Shown: one piece after another, positions 6,964 to 15,810 of the stretch | Numbering within the stretch: position 1 is the first letter of the stretch | How the letters are laid out: every line of letters begins with the position of its first letter | Source: Sphingomonas hominis | Lineage (GTDB): Bacteria; Pseudomonadota; Alphaproteobacteria; Sphingomonadales; Sphingomonadaceae | Direction: 5' to 3' | NCBI RefSeq assembly: GCF_013328205.1 | Contig: NZ_JABULH010000006.1 | Location: 1-64,000 of the forward strand | DNA length: 64,000 nt | The notes under the pieces: generated by a model | What the model saw: the letters and a program-made list of their open reading frames with translations, nothing else | What the model was told of the DNA's origin: nothing | Databases searched by the model: none | Program-made: the position numbers and the translations under genes

Positions 6964-9240
6964 TTACACAAAAGGGCGCGTCGCTCCTGTCTCGATATGA
7001 GCGATGAAGCGACTCAGCTCTGCCGCCACGGCCTCCAGTTCATTGGTCGCTGTGGGCCGCCCGGTGGCGTCGTAACCAATGTCTTCGGCGATCGCCATGT
7101 AGATCTCATAGTCAGATACCTCTGCCTTTACCTCGGCCAAATACTGATCATTAAGTGTTTCGCGCAGGTTTTCGATGCGTTCGTTGTAATCGTCGTTGGT
7201 GTCGGCCTTCCACTGCGCGAACACACCGGTTTCCATGTGCTTGGCCTTCGCGGCCTCAGCCTCGGCCTTCAAAGCCTTGCGGATTGCCGGGGTTAGCGTG
7301 CCCTGCTCGGACAGCGCCTGGGCCTTCGTGATCACCTCCGCATCGACGCGCTGGCACTCTGCATCCCCGCGTTTAAGCACCAGCTTCTTCTCGGCAATCA
7401 ACTTTTCAAGCGCGGTCCCGCCGTCCTTCGCATCATGCAGCTTATCTTGCGTCTGTTCCTTGATGCGCTGGATGGCAGCCGTCGTCTTGGCATCGTACCT
7501 TTTAAGGAAGAGGACCGAGCTTTTCACGCCCGCGCCATTCGCGGCGAAGGCGAACTGCGGAAGCGACACAACACTGACGATCCGCCAATGCTCCTCAATC
7601 CAGTTGCGGACATACTGCATCGAGGAATTTGTCAGGATGCTATCCGGGATTACCATCGCCATATAGCCACCGGGCTTCAAGAAGCGGTGACATTGCTCGA
7701 GGAAAAGAACTTCGGTTGTCTGTTGATCGCGGTTCTTTTCGGTAAAGGTCAAACGGATCACTTCACCGTTGCCCGCATCTTTCTGCACGACGCGGACATT
7801 GTTCATCTTGGCATCGATCCAGTCGATGTCCTTGCGGCCGAGATCATAGTTCTGAAGGTAGCTTTTCTCAGCCAGCTTCACCTTAGACCCAAAGGGCGGA
7901 TTGGTTATGATGAAATCGAACGTCCCCGGGATGAAGCCTTGGTTGCCGGTAGCCTGCCGCATGGTTTCGATTGATTCCAGCCCATCATGCGAGATGACGT
8001 TGGTATGGCCGTCATCGTGAATAATCATGTTCATCTTCGCGGTCCGGGCGATGCCCTCGGAGATTTCGATACCGTAAAGGTTGTTCTCCGCAAAATCGTG
8101 CCAGTGTTTCCAATGCTGACGGCTGTCCCGGCTGAAGTAACCATCTTCGGCCATGGCGTCCGCTTGGCGACGCACCTTGTCGAGAGCGTGAAGTAAGAAG
8201 CCGCCACTGCCGCATGAGGTATCAATCACTGCGCTCTCGCTAGTGATCGGCAGGGCGTCGACAATAAACTTCACGATGTTGCGAGGGGTGAAATACTGCC
8301 CAAACTCGCCGCGGAAAAACCCGGTCATGAAGGTTTCAAACGCACGGCCTTTGCTATCCAGGTCCGTTTCGCTAAGGTTCGTGTCGGCCAGGTAGCCGAC
8401 CACGGTCTGCAGCTCCGCGTTGGACAGGCGAATGTTATCCTGGAACACCTCCTTGTCCCTGGCGCGTCCCTGTTCGTAGATCGCCTGAATGCGCTTTTTC
8501 AGGTCGTCTCCCCTATCCCGGTCATTCTTAAAGACCTGGAAATCGTATGGCTCACCAGGTTTGCGGTTCGCGCGCTCGTCCCAGATTTTGCAGAAAATCA
8601 GTTTGTCGAGCTCGTCGAACGCTTCTGCCGGATTTCGCTTACCTCCCGCCCAGAGCGCATCATGAGCTTGCTTGAATTTGCGCGTAAGGTCGGTTTCCTG
8701 GACTATCTTGAGGTCGAACCCATTCACTCCGCCCTTGGTGAATCGAGCGGCTGCGACATCAGCTTTGCCGTGGCGCGGGATGTCTGGCTCGCGATTCTGT
8801 TCGCGCTCCATCCCTCCGAAATTGCCAACTTTGAAGTAGTCGTTGCGGATGCCTGACGTCATCCACATGAATTCTGCCTTCAGTGAGTTGGCGTAACCGA
8901 AGCCCTGCTCCACTGCGTGGTCCAGTTCGCCTTTGCTCGCTTCCTCCCTCTTGCACTCGACCACAATAAAGGGCGTAGTGCGGGCCTTATCCTTGAATAC
9001 GACAATGTCGGCCGTCAGGCTCGGAACGCGGTGAGGTACAGGGAATTCGATATCGATCTGGTCGGCCGGGTACCCGTATTCGGAAATCAAGGTCACGTAC
9101 GCGCGAGCGCGAACGAGTTCTTCCGGGTCGCTTAGACGATATTTCTTGTTTAATGCTCGGTACAGTATGCTTTTCCGCTCGACGTCAATTGAGATAAGCT
9201 TTGCCTCAATCCCGCGCTGGATAAGGTCTGTAACCTGCAT
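6964..9240 (-). CDS. Nuclease-N6-adenine methyltransferase fusion
   Basis: 758 residues. The N-terminus resembles the HsdR N-terminal PD-(D/E)XK nuclease: D78 in TADIVVF, then FIVVECKRE with E95 and K97. The middle is an HsdM-type N6-adenine methyltransferase with GQYFTPR (314-320), the SAM-binding DTSCGSGGF (340-348) and catalytic NPPF (447-450). The C-terminal third is helical and charged. A nuclease and methyltransferase in one chain plus a separate S subunit matches the BcgI-like type IIB layout, and no HsdR translocase is present. It is the first gene of the operon, with an AGGGGG ribosome site about 8 nt before the ATG. Whether it cuts, or only methylates, cannot be read from sequence. 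Confidence 0.87.
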   Translation of the reverse strand: MQVTDLIQRGIEAKLISIDVERKSILYRALNKKYRLSDPEELVRARAYVTLISEYGYPADQIDIEFPVPHRVPSLTADIVVFKDKARTTPFIVVECKREEASKGELDHAVEQGFGYANSLKAEFMWMTSGIRNDYFKVGNFGGMEREQNREPDIPRHGKADVAAARFTKGGVNGFDLKIVQETDLTRKFKQAHDALWAGGKRNPAEAFDELDKLIFCKIWDERANRKPGEPYDFQVFKNDRDRGDDLKKRIQAIYEQGRARDKEVFQDNIRLSNAELQTVVGYLADTNLSETDLDSKGRAFETFMTGFFRGEFGQYFTPRNIVKFIVDALPITSESAVIDTSCGSGGFLLHALDKVRRQADAMAEDGYFSRDSRQHWKHWHDFAENNLYGIEISEGIARTAKMNMIIHDDGHTNVISHDGLESIETMRQATGNQGFIPGTFDFIITNPPFGSKVKLAEKSYLQNYDLGRKDIDWIDAKMNNVRVVQKDAGNGEVIRLTFTEKNRDQQTTEVLFLEQCHRFLKPGGYMAMVIPDSILTNSSMQYVRNWIEEHWRIVSVVSLPQFAFAANGAGVKSSVLFLKRYDAKTTAAIQRIKEQTQDKLHDAKDGGTALEKLIAEKKLVLKRGDAECQRVDAEVITKAQALSEQGTLTPAIRKALKAEAEAAKAKHMETGVFAQWKADTNDDYNERIENLRETLNDQYLAEVKAEVSDYEIYMAIAEDIGYDATGRPTATNELEAVAAELSRFIAHIETGATRPFV

Positions 9241-9504
9241 CTATCGCCCCCTAAGCGCATTCCCCGCGATTGAACGTCGAACCCAGGGGCATGCAAACCT
9301 GAATTTTGCGCCCCAAACGAAACGCCTCTTTTCGTGTCACGGACTGCCTTGGTGGACCTAGCCGCAATAAACCCGGACTAGCACTCCCGCTGCGATGTTC
9401 CAATTCGGTCTAGGGTATGCCGGTTCAAGATGTTGGGCGGAATGTTGGTCAGAAATGGCCACCAACCGATTTCATGAATAAAATCAATGACCTAGGCAGG
9501 CAGA
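9241..9504. other. Intergenic region between defence operon and tRNA-Ser
   Basis: 264 bp without a convincing gene. It must contain the operon promoter on the minus strand, but I see no clear -35/-10 pair. There is no integrase gene and no obvious repeat of the tRNA 3' end here. Confidence 0.5.
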
Positions 9505-9595
9505 TGGCGGAGCGGGAGGGATTCGAACCCTCGATACGGTTTTGCCGTATACTCACTTTCCAGGCGAGCGCCTTCGACCACTCGGCCACCGCTCC
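9505..9595 (-). tRNA. tRNA-Ser (anticodon GGA)
   Basis: The cloverleaf reads on the minus strand. The acceptor stem is GGAGCGG paired with CCGCTCC, the anticodon loop is CTGGAAAGT giving GGA, there is a long variable arm typical of serine tRNAs, and the T arm is GAGGG-TTCGAAT-CCCTC. Discriminator G and CCA are encoded. Its 3' end points toward the defence island, the usual orientation for an island integrated at a tRNA. Confidence 0.96.
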
Positions 9596-9682
9596 GCATA
9601 TCGCTGGGTGGGGACGCCTACCGGGCCTGCGCGGCTTGTGCAAGCGGTTGCTTGTTCACCCAGGCACCTGCACGATGGTGAA

Positions 9683-10708
9683 ATGCTGTCGCTGTTCATC
9701 GCCGCTTTGCCGCTCGTAGCCATCGATGCCGAAGTACCGGCGCCGAGCCCCGGCCAGATCGCGCAAGCCGCACCTGCCGGCGAGTGGATGACCATCGCCG
9801 ACGACGACCTGCTGATCATGTCGCTCGAAGATGGAGCCGCCAAGCAAGCCACACGCAAGCGGATCGTCATTCAACTGATGCCTAATCCGATCGCGCGTGA
9901 ATGGGTCACCAACATCAAACAGCTGGCGATCGCGCATTGGTGGGATGGGACGAGCGTTAACCGGGTGCAGGACAATTATGTCGCGCAATGGGGTGATGCC
10001 AGCGAGAAGAAGCCGCTGCCGTCCGGGTTGGTGGCGACCTCAGAACGCGACTATGATCTGAGCTGGACGGCGCTTGCCGGCTCGGCAGCGGGCAGGCCTG
10101 CGGAGCCGATCGTGCGTTGGGCGCCACCGGGCGACAAGGACACCAAGCCGGCCGACGTCTACGCGCGCGGCGTGCTGTGGTACCGTGGCTTCCCGCTCGC
10201 CACCGACGCGGCATTGGTGAGTGCTGGGCGCCGGGTCTGGCCGATACATTGCTACGGGAGCGTGGGCGTGGGTCGCAATCTGTCGCCCGATGCCGGCTCC
10301 GGCGCGGAGTTGTACGCGGTGATTGGTCATGCGCCGCGCCACCTTGATCGCAACATCGCGGTCGTGGGCCGCGTGGTCGATGGCATGGAGCACCTGTCCA
10401 GCCTGCCACGTGGCACCGGCGACCTGGGCTTCTACACGCGCCCGAGCGAGCGCGTGACGATCAGCAGCATCCGCCTGGCGAGCGAATTGCCTGCTGCCGA
10501 GCGTCCGCGGTTCGATTATCTGTCCACCGCCGGCACGACCTGGCCGCGCTACGTGGCGGCGCGGCGCAACCGCGAACTGCCGTTCTTCATCCGTCCGGCG
10601 GACGCGGCTGACGTGTGCAACATCCCTGTCCCCGTCAGGCCAACGCCGATCAGGCCTGCCCCGCGCCCGTTAGTGTCGACCGCGATGAAGGCTGCAACCG
10701 CTAGATAG
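9683..10708 (+). CDS. Secreted cyclophilin-type peptidyl-prolyl isomerase-like protein
   Basis: About 341 residues. The chosen ATG at 9683 follows GGTGA and is the first start that avoids overlapping the tRNA. The N-terminus MLSLFIAALPLVAIDA is a plausible signal peptide. The body has a cyclophilin-like order: KRIVIQLMPN, TSVNRVQDNYVAQWGD, then GAELYAVIGHAPRHLDRNIAVVG written here in parts, and GRVVDGMEHL. The family catalyses proline cis-trans isomerisation; here it would act in the periplasm. The normal active-site residues are not all obvious, so it could be a divergent member. Confidence 0.75.
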   Translation: MLSLFIAALPLVAIDAEVPAPSPGQIAQAAPAGEWMTIADDDLLIMSLEDGAAKQATRKRIVIQLMPNPIAREWVTNIKQLAIAHWWDGTSVNRVQDNYVAQWGDASEKKPLPSGLVATSERDYDLSWTALAGSAAGRPAEPIVRWAPPGDKDTKPADVYARGVLWYRGFPLATDAALVSAGRRVWPIHCYGSVGVGRNLSPDAGSGAELYAVIGHAPRHLDRNIAVVGRVVDGMEHLSSLPRGTGDLGFYTRPSERVTISSIRLASELPAAERPRFDYLSTAGTTWPRYVAARRNRELPFFIRPADAADVCNIPVPVRPTPIRPAPRPLVSTAMKAATAR

Positions 10709-10756
10709 CGCAGCTACCATACCCTACCCCGCGGCGCGGCATAGCCGTTGTGCCGG

Positions 10757-11353
10757 TCAGCGACCTCCAACCCAGGTAGCGACCTCTGCGGCGACCTGAT
10801 TGGCCGCCTGGTTGAGCGCCGTGCCGGCCGACACGGCCTCGATTGCCGCGATCGGGACGCGAGCCTCGAACCGACGCTTCTCGACGGCGGTGGCGTTCAC
10901 GCGCGTCAAGGCGGCATCATAAACCACGACGGCCTGCTGCGCGGTCGCGTCGATGCCGAAGGTACGCAACTCGCCAGCCAGGTTGCCGCTGGGATCGCTG
11001 ACCGATTGCGCGGGCGACAGCACCACCATGTCCGCCTGAGCGGTCAGCGTGTCGGACAACAGGCGCGCGAACAGCCGGTTGGGCGGCTCGCTCCACTGCG
11101 CATCCTTGACGTAGGCGATCGTGCCCGCGGTTGCCTGCACCGGTACGCGCGCGGTGGCGAGTGCGGTCGGTACGGCGGGCGTTTGCACCACGATGGAACG
11201 CGCGGTGGCGGAGGATTGCGTGCGCCCCGGCTGCGGTTGCGCGGTCGCGTTGAGCGTCAGCAGCGATTCCGGTGGCTTTGCACCGAAGCTGATGCACCCC
11301 GACAGCGCCACGGAGGCCGCGAGCGGTGCGAGACGGAGGAGAGAGTGTCGCAC
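10757..11353 (-). CDS. Mla/Pqi-type ABC transport auxiliary lipoprotein
   Basis: 198 residues starting with GTG, 2 bp after the MCE gene stop. The N-terminus carries a lipobox (LSGC) with the lipidated cysteine about residue 20. The rest matches the auxiliary lipoproteins (PqiC-like) that accompany MCE-type lipid transporters, with RLFARLLSDTLTAQ and a C-terminal amphipathic helix. It is the last gene of a four-gene operon and would sit in the outer or inner membrane facing the periplasm. Confidence 0.82.
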   Translation of the reverse strand: MRHSLLRLAPLAASVALSGCISFGAKPPESLLTLNATAQPQPGRTQSSATARSIVVQTPAVPTALATARVPVQATAGTIAYVKDAQWSEPPNRLFARLLSDTLTAQADMVVLSPAQSVSDPSGNLAGELRTFGIDATAQQAVVVYDAALTRVNATAVEKRRFEARVPIAAIEAVSAGTALNQAANQVAAEVATWVGGR

Positions 11354-11355
11354 GC

Positions 11356-12318
11356 TTATTTCCCCTTGTAGTCAGGCAGTTTCTGCTGGCCGATCAGCGA
11401 GCTCGCGCCACCCTGCTCGACGCGCTCCGCGATCGTCGACAGCGACGCCGAGGTGACGCGCAGGTCGCGCACCAATTGGTTGATCTGCGGGATCGTCTGC
11501 TTCGAGAAGGTGGTGAGCCCAGGACGCGCGTCGCCGATCGCGCTGTTCAGCGTGTCCGCGCTCGCCTGCGCCGATTTGATCGCACCGTTCAGATTCTGGA
11601 TCGTCGGCTGGATGTCGTTGGCGAGCACGCCGTTGGTGGTCTGCGCCAGGTTACCGATCTGCTCCGCCGCGACGCCGGCCTGCGCGATCGCGACGCGCGT
11701 CTGCGCCAGCGTCGCCGCAATCTCCGGCCCGCGGTCGGCGAGCGCAGCCGACAAGCGGTTGGTGTTGTCGAGGATGCCCGCGATCGACGCCTGATTGCGG
11801 TCGGAGAGCATGCCGGTCAGCCGCTCGGTGAGGGTCGACAGCCGCTCGAGCAACTGCGGGGCGGAGTTGAGGATCGCACCCAACCCGCCGGTCTTGGTCG
11901 GGATCACCGGCTTGCCGAGCGGGCAGACCTGATTGGGATCGGGTTCGGGACAGGTGATTGCCGGCTGCCCTTTGACCGCGCCGTCGAGGCTGACGGTACT
12001 GGTGCCGGTGAAGCTGCCTTGAATCGTCGCGGTGGTGCCGCGCAGCACCGGCGTGTCCGGATTGAGGCTGACGCGCACGCGGACGTATTGCGGATCGGGC
12101 TGCCACAAGGAAATCGACTTTACCTGACCCGAGGGCACGCCCGAGAAGGTCACCGACGACCCCTTTGCAAGGCCGTCAACCGCCTGGCGGAAGAAGATGT
12201 CGTACTCGCGCTCCTCCGTGCCGCCGAAGCGCGCGATCCACACGGTGAAGATCGCCAGCATCGCCAGCAGGATCAGCACGACGGCCCCGACGAGGACGTG
12301 GTTCGATCGCGTTTCCAT
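11356..12318 (-). CDS. mlaD: MlaD-family MCE substrate-binding protein
   Basis: 320 residues. One N-terminal membrane helix (VGAVVLILLAMLAIFTVW) anchors it in the inner membrane, followed by a single MCE domain (about 40-120, with VTFSGVPSGQVKSI) and a long periplasmic helical region. MCE proteins form rings that carry phospholipids between membranes. The ATG at 12318 overlaps the ATPase stop as TGATG; an in-frame TTG one codon earlier is possible. Confidence 0.9.
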   Translation of the reverse strand: METRSNHVLVGAVVLILLAMLAIFTVWIARFGGTEEREYDIFFRQAVDGLAKGSSVTFSGVPSGQVKSISLWQPDPQYVRVRVSLNPDTPVLRGTTATIQGSFTGTSTVSLDGAVKGQPAITCPEPDPNQVCPLGKPVIPTKTGGLGAILNSAPQLLERLSTLTERLTGMLSDRNQASIAGILDNTNRLSAALADRGPEIAATLAQTRVAIAQAGVAAEQIGNLAQTTNGVLANDIQPTIQNLNGAIKSAQASADTLNSAIGDARPGLTTFSKQTIPQINQLVRDLRVTSASLSTIAERVEQGGASSLIGQQKLPDYKGK

Positions 12319-13274
12319 CAATTCGTCCCTGTTGTGCGGGCGGCATCGGTGTGCGCGAGCGTGCGCGAGGGATCACCCGCGGGCGCGCCACGCGCGGCAT
12401 TGTCGGCGACCGAGCCCTGCGTGCGCTGGCCGCTGGTTTCGCGCGGCACCTCGGTGGGGTGCGCCCGTGCGTCGTCATCGGCGGAGCCCGCCTGCCCCGC
12501 CTCTTGTGCGGCAACGGCGTTGCGCCCGCGCGGACCGTTGAAATATTCCTGGATCCACGGATGGTCGGTGGCGAGCAGTTCGGGGATCGTGCCGACCGCG
12601 ATCACCTTCTTGTCGGCGAGTACCGCGACGCGGTCGCAGATGGCGTATAGCGTGTCGAGGTCGTGCGTGATCAGGAACACGGTGAGGCCGAGCGTGCGCT
12701 GCAATCCCTTGGTCAGCGCGTCGAACGCCGCCGCGCCGATCGGGTCGAGCCCCGCGGTCGGCTCGTCGAGGAACAGCAGTTCGGGATCGAGCGCCAGCGC
12801 GCGGGCGAGCCCGGCACGCTTGCGCATGCCGCCCGACAGTTCGGCCGGGTATTTGGGACCGGCATCGGCGGGCAACCCGGTCATCACCACCTTGTACGAG
12901 GCGATCTCGTCGAGAAGTGCGAGATCGAGGTCGGGGTAGAATTCGCGCAACGGCACTTGCACGTTCTCCGCGACCGTCAGCGTCGAGAACAAGGCGCCGC
13001 CCTGGAACAGCACGCCCCAGCGCTTGCGGATGTCGACCGTCTCGACCTCGTCGCGCCCGAGCGTCGGCTCGCCGAACACCTCGACCTCGCCCGCTACGGG
13101 TGCCTGCAATCCGATGATCGAGCGCATCAGCACCGACTTGCCCGTGCCCGATCCGCCGACCACGCCCAGAATCTCACCGCGCCGCACGTCGAGGTCGAGG
13201 CCGTCATGCACTGTCTGGTCGCCGAACCGGTTGCGCAGCCCCTTGATGCGGATGATGTGATCGTCGTCCGCCAT
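12318..13274 (-). CDS. mlaF: MlaF-like ABC transporter ATPase
   Basis: 318 residues. Walker A GGSGTGKS (40-47), signature LSGGMRKRAGLARALA and Walker B LLFLDEPTAGLDP identify the ATPase of an MCE-type lipid transporter, located on the cytoplasmic face. The ATG at 13274 overlaps the permease stop (TGATG), which fixes the start. The C-terminus after about residue 245 is a long polar tail rich in A, R, T and D that goes beyond the usual ATPase core. Confidence 0.92.
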   Translation of the reverse strand: MADDDHIIRIKGLRNRFGDQTVHDGLDLDVRRGEILGVVGGSGTGKSVLMRSIIGLQAPVAGEVEVFGEPTLGRDEVETVDIRKRWGVLFQGGALFSTLTVAENVQVPLREFYPDLDLALLDEIASYKVVMTGLPADAGPKYPAELSGGMRKRAGLARALALDPELLFLDEPTAGLDPIGAAAFDALTKGLQRTLGLTVFLITHDLDTLYAICDRVAVLADKKVIAVGTIPELLATDHPWIQEYFNGPRGRNAVAAQEAGQAGSADDDARAHPTEVPRETSGQRTQGSVADNAARGAPAGDPSRTLAHTDAARTTGTN

Positions 13275-14383
13275 CACAGCCACCCGATCTGTTCGAAGAA
13301 CACCGCGAAGAAGGCGTCGAGCACGATCACCATGAAGATCGCCTGGACCACCGCGGAGGTGGTGCGAAGCCCGACCTGCTCCGCATCGCCCTTGACCTGC
13401 ATGCCCTGGAAACAACCCGCCACCGCGATGATCGCGCCGAAGACGGGCGCCTTGATGAGGCCGACGAACAGGTCGGTGATCGGCACGACCTCGCGGATGC
13501 GCGAGATATAGGCGGCGGGTGGTATGTCGAGCGACAGCCAGCACAGCAAACCGCCACCGATGATCGAAATCACCGAGGCGTAGAAGCCGAGCAACGGCAT
13601 CAGGATGATCGACGCAATTGTGCGCGGCAACACCAGCGCTTCCATCGGCGACACGCCGATCACGCGCAACGCGTCGATCTCCTCGGTCAGCTTCATCGTG
13701 CCCAGCTGCGCGGCAAAGGCCGAACCCGAGCGCCCCGCAACCATGATCGCGGTCATCAGCACGCCCAGTTCGCGCAAGGTGATGCGCCCGACCAGGTTGA
13801 TCGTGAACGCTTCGGCACCGAATTGGCGGAGCTGCACCGCACCCTGTTGTGCGATCACGATGCCGATCAGGAAGCTCATCAATCCGATGATGCCGAGCGC
13901 GGAGACGCCGACCACCTCGAAGCGCTGCACCACCGCGTTGAAGCGGAAGCGGCTAGGATGGCGCATCACCGTCCAGAACGAAATCACCGTCGCGCCCATG
14001 AAGGCGAGCAGACCCAGCGCCGTCTGCCCGGCGAGTACCACCGCGTCGCCGATCTCACCCATTACGCGGCGGAACGGCGTGACGCGTGTCGGGCGCATCT
14101 GAACCGGCTGGTCGGCCGCTTCGACATGCTCGAACAAGGCACGGCTGTTGCCGGTCAACCCTTCGACCTGCGTGTTCTTCTCGCGCGCGAACCGGTGGAT
14201 CAGCCAGGCGCCGATCGTGTCCATGCGATCGACCCGCGACAGATCAATTGCACGCACCGCACCGTCGTGACCGTTCAAGCGATCGGGCAGATTGCCGAGC
14301 TGCGCCAGCGACAGATCGCCCGAGAAGCGCAACACGCCCCCGTCGTCGGTGAAATCGGCAGCCGCACTCATGCAACGATCCAT
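13274..14383 (-). CDS. mlaE: MlaE-like permease with N-terminal STAS-like domain
   Basis: 369 residues. Residues about 1-95 look like a STAS domain (DLSRVDRMDTIGAWLIHRF); the remainder is the MlaE permease with five to six hydrophobic segments and the family motifs VAGRSGSAFAAQLGTMK and EEIDALRVIG. It forms the membrane core of the lipid transporter with the three downstream gene products. A second ATG at codon 5 is an alternative start. First gene of the operon. Confidence 0.9.
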   Translation of the reverse strand: MDRCMSAAADFTDDGGVLRFSGDLSLAQLGNLPDRLNGHDGAVRAIDLSRVDRMDTIGAWLIHRFAREKNTQVEGLTGNSRALFEHVEAADQPVQMRPTRVTPFRRVMGEIGDAVVLAGQTALGLLAFMGATVISFWTVMRHPSRFRFNAVVQRFEVVGVSALGIIGLMSFLIGIVIAQQGAVQLRQFGAEAFTINLVGRITLRELGVLMTAIMVAGRSGSAFAAQLGTMKLTEEIDALRVIGVSPMEALVLPRTIASIILMPLLGFYASVISIIGGGLLCWLSLDIPPAAYISRIREVVPITDLFVGLIKAPVFGAIIAVAGCFQGMQVKGDAEQVGLRTTSAVVQAIFMVIVLDAFFAVFFEQIGWL

Positions 14384-14418
14384 GCGGCAAAGCTCATCGG
14401 GTCACAAGCGATTCAAGT

Positions 14419-14463
14419 GAACGATCGTTCCGGAGCATGGATCGTTTCGGAGCGGGGATCGTC
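14419..14463. repeat. 17-bp tandem repeats with adjoining 12-bp palindrome
   Basis: The palindrome GAACGATCGTTC (14419-14430) overlaps two 17-bp near-repeats (14423-14439 and 14440-14456, consensus GATCGTTYCGGAGC) and a third partial copy. It lies just upstream of the Mla operon on the minus strand and before the DUF445 gene end. It could be an operator; no regulator is known. Confidence 0.45.
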
Positions 14464-14468
14464 GTGCG

Positions 14469-15734
14469 TCACAGCAGGACGTCGACGCCGTGGATCACGA
14501 CGCCGACCAACCCGCCGACCAGCGTACCGTTGATGCGGATGAACTGCAGATCCTTGCCGACCGCATTCTCCATCCGCTCGGTGATCGTCTGCGCATCCCA
14601 GCCGCGCACCGTTTCCGACACCAGCCGCACGATCGTGTCGCCATAATCGGCCGCCGCGCCCACCACCGCACGACGCACGAAGCGGTTGATGGTGCGGCCG
14701 AGCCGCGGATCGCTTTCCAGCGTGTGGCCGAGTTGCTGCAACGCTTCGCCCAGCTTGCCCGACAGCAGGCGTTCGGGGTCGCGCGCCATCCGCAGCATCG
14801 CGGCGCGCGCCTGTTCCCACAGGCCATTGATCCAGTCCTGCATCGCCGGGTTCTCGAGCAACTCGATCTTCAGCCGCTCCACCTTGTCGCGCATGGTCCC
14901 GTCGTGTTGCAGGTCGTGCGCGAGGCGTGCGAGCCCCTCCTCCGCCTTGATCCGCAGCGGATGTTCGCGATTTTCGGCGATCTCGCCAATCAGCTTGTCG
15001 AGGCCGTCGATGATCTTGTTGGCGAGCGTTTCGTCGAGCCCGGTCCAGCGCAGGATCGATCCCGCACGATCGTGCACCATGGCGCGGACGAGCTGCTCGT
15101 TGCTTTTCAGCGCGTCGCGCGCCCACACGATCAGGCTGTCGAGCACCGGCAGGTGGCGATCCTCCGACACCGCCGCCGACAATGCGCGCCCGACCATCGG
15201 CGCGAGCTCGGTTTCGCGCACGCGCGCCACCATCATCGCGCGCACCATGCCGCCCAATCGCTCCTGGTCGAGCGATTGCAGCACCTCCACCGCCAACCGC
15301 GAGGTGCCGCGCGCCAGCCGGCCACCCGCGCCCTGCGGGTTGGCGAGCCACCGTCCCGCCGCACCCGCGACGTCGATGCGCGCCATGCGGCGGGCGACGA
15401 CCGAGGGGATCAGGAAATAGTCGCGCAGGAAGGTCGCGAGCTGGTCGCCGATCCGGTCCTTGTTGCGCGGAATAATCGCGGTGTGCGGGATCGGGACGCC
15501 AAGCGGGTGGCGGAACAGCGCGGTGACGGCGAACCAGTCGGCGAGACCGCCCACCATCGCCGCCTCGCTGAACGCGCGCACGAAGCCCCAGGCGGGATGC
15601 AGCGATTGCAGCGAGCGCGTGACGACAAAGGTCGCCGCCATGGCGACGAGCAGCCCGGTCGCGATCAACCTCATGCGACGCAGACCGGACGGAACAGATT
15701 GCCGTGGCAGTTTACGGCGGACGGAAGCGATCAT
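14469..15734 (-). CDS. DUF445 family membrane-anchored protein
   Basis: 421 residues. A hydrophobic N-terminal segment (IATGLLVAMAATFVVTRSL) is followed by the family motif GGLADWFAVTALFRHPLG and IPRNKDRIGDQLATFLRDYF, then long amphipathic helices and a closing membrane-like segment (GTLVGGLVGVVIHGVDVL). These mark the DUF445 (YjiN-like) family, whose biochemical role is not established. The first ATG at 15734 has GGAGG directly touching it, which is too close for a normal ribosome site. The ATG at 15674 is an alternative. Confidence 0.85.
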   Translation of the reverse strand: MIASVRRKLPRQSVPSGLRRMRLIATGLLVAMAATFVVTRSLQSLHPAWGFVRAFSEAAMVGGLADWFAVTALFRHPLGVPIPHTAIIPRNKDRIGDQLATFLRDYFLIPSVVARRMARIDVAGAAGRWLANPQGAGGRLARGTSRLAVEVLQSLDQERLGGMVRAMMVARVRETELAPMVGRALSAAVSEDRHLPVLDSLIVWARDALKSNEQLVRAMVHDRAGSILRWTGLDETLANKIIDGLDKLIGEIAENREHPLRIKAEEGLARLAHDLQHDGTMRDKVERLKIELLENPAMQDWINGLWEQARAAMLRMARDPERLLSGKLGEALQQLGHTLESDPRLGRTINRFVRRAVVGAAADYGDTIVRLVSETVRGWDAQTITERMENAVGKDLQFIRINGTLVGGLVGVVIHGVDVLL

Positions 15735-15810
15735 CCTCCGGTGAAAGCGCGAGCGAAGCGAAGGTTCATGCCCGCTCTTCGCTCGCGATCGCCCGTGACG
15801 CGCCCATCGT

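Noticed and set aside
1-9500. A type I restriction system with HsdR
   Set aside because: No helicase-translocase gene is present; the nuclease domain is fused to the methyltransferase instead.
14419-14430. GAACGATCGTTC as a LexA box
   Set aside because: LexA in this group needs a direct repeat with a 7-bp spacer; this is a palindrome with a 4-bp spacer.
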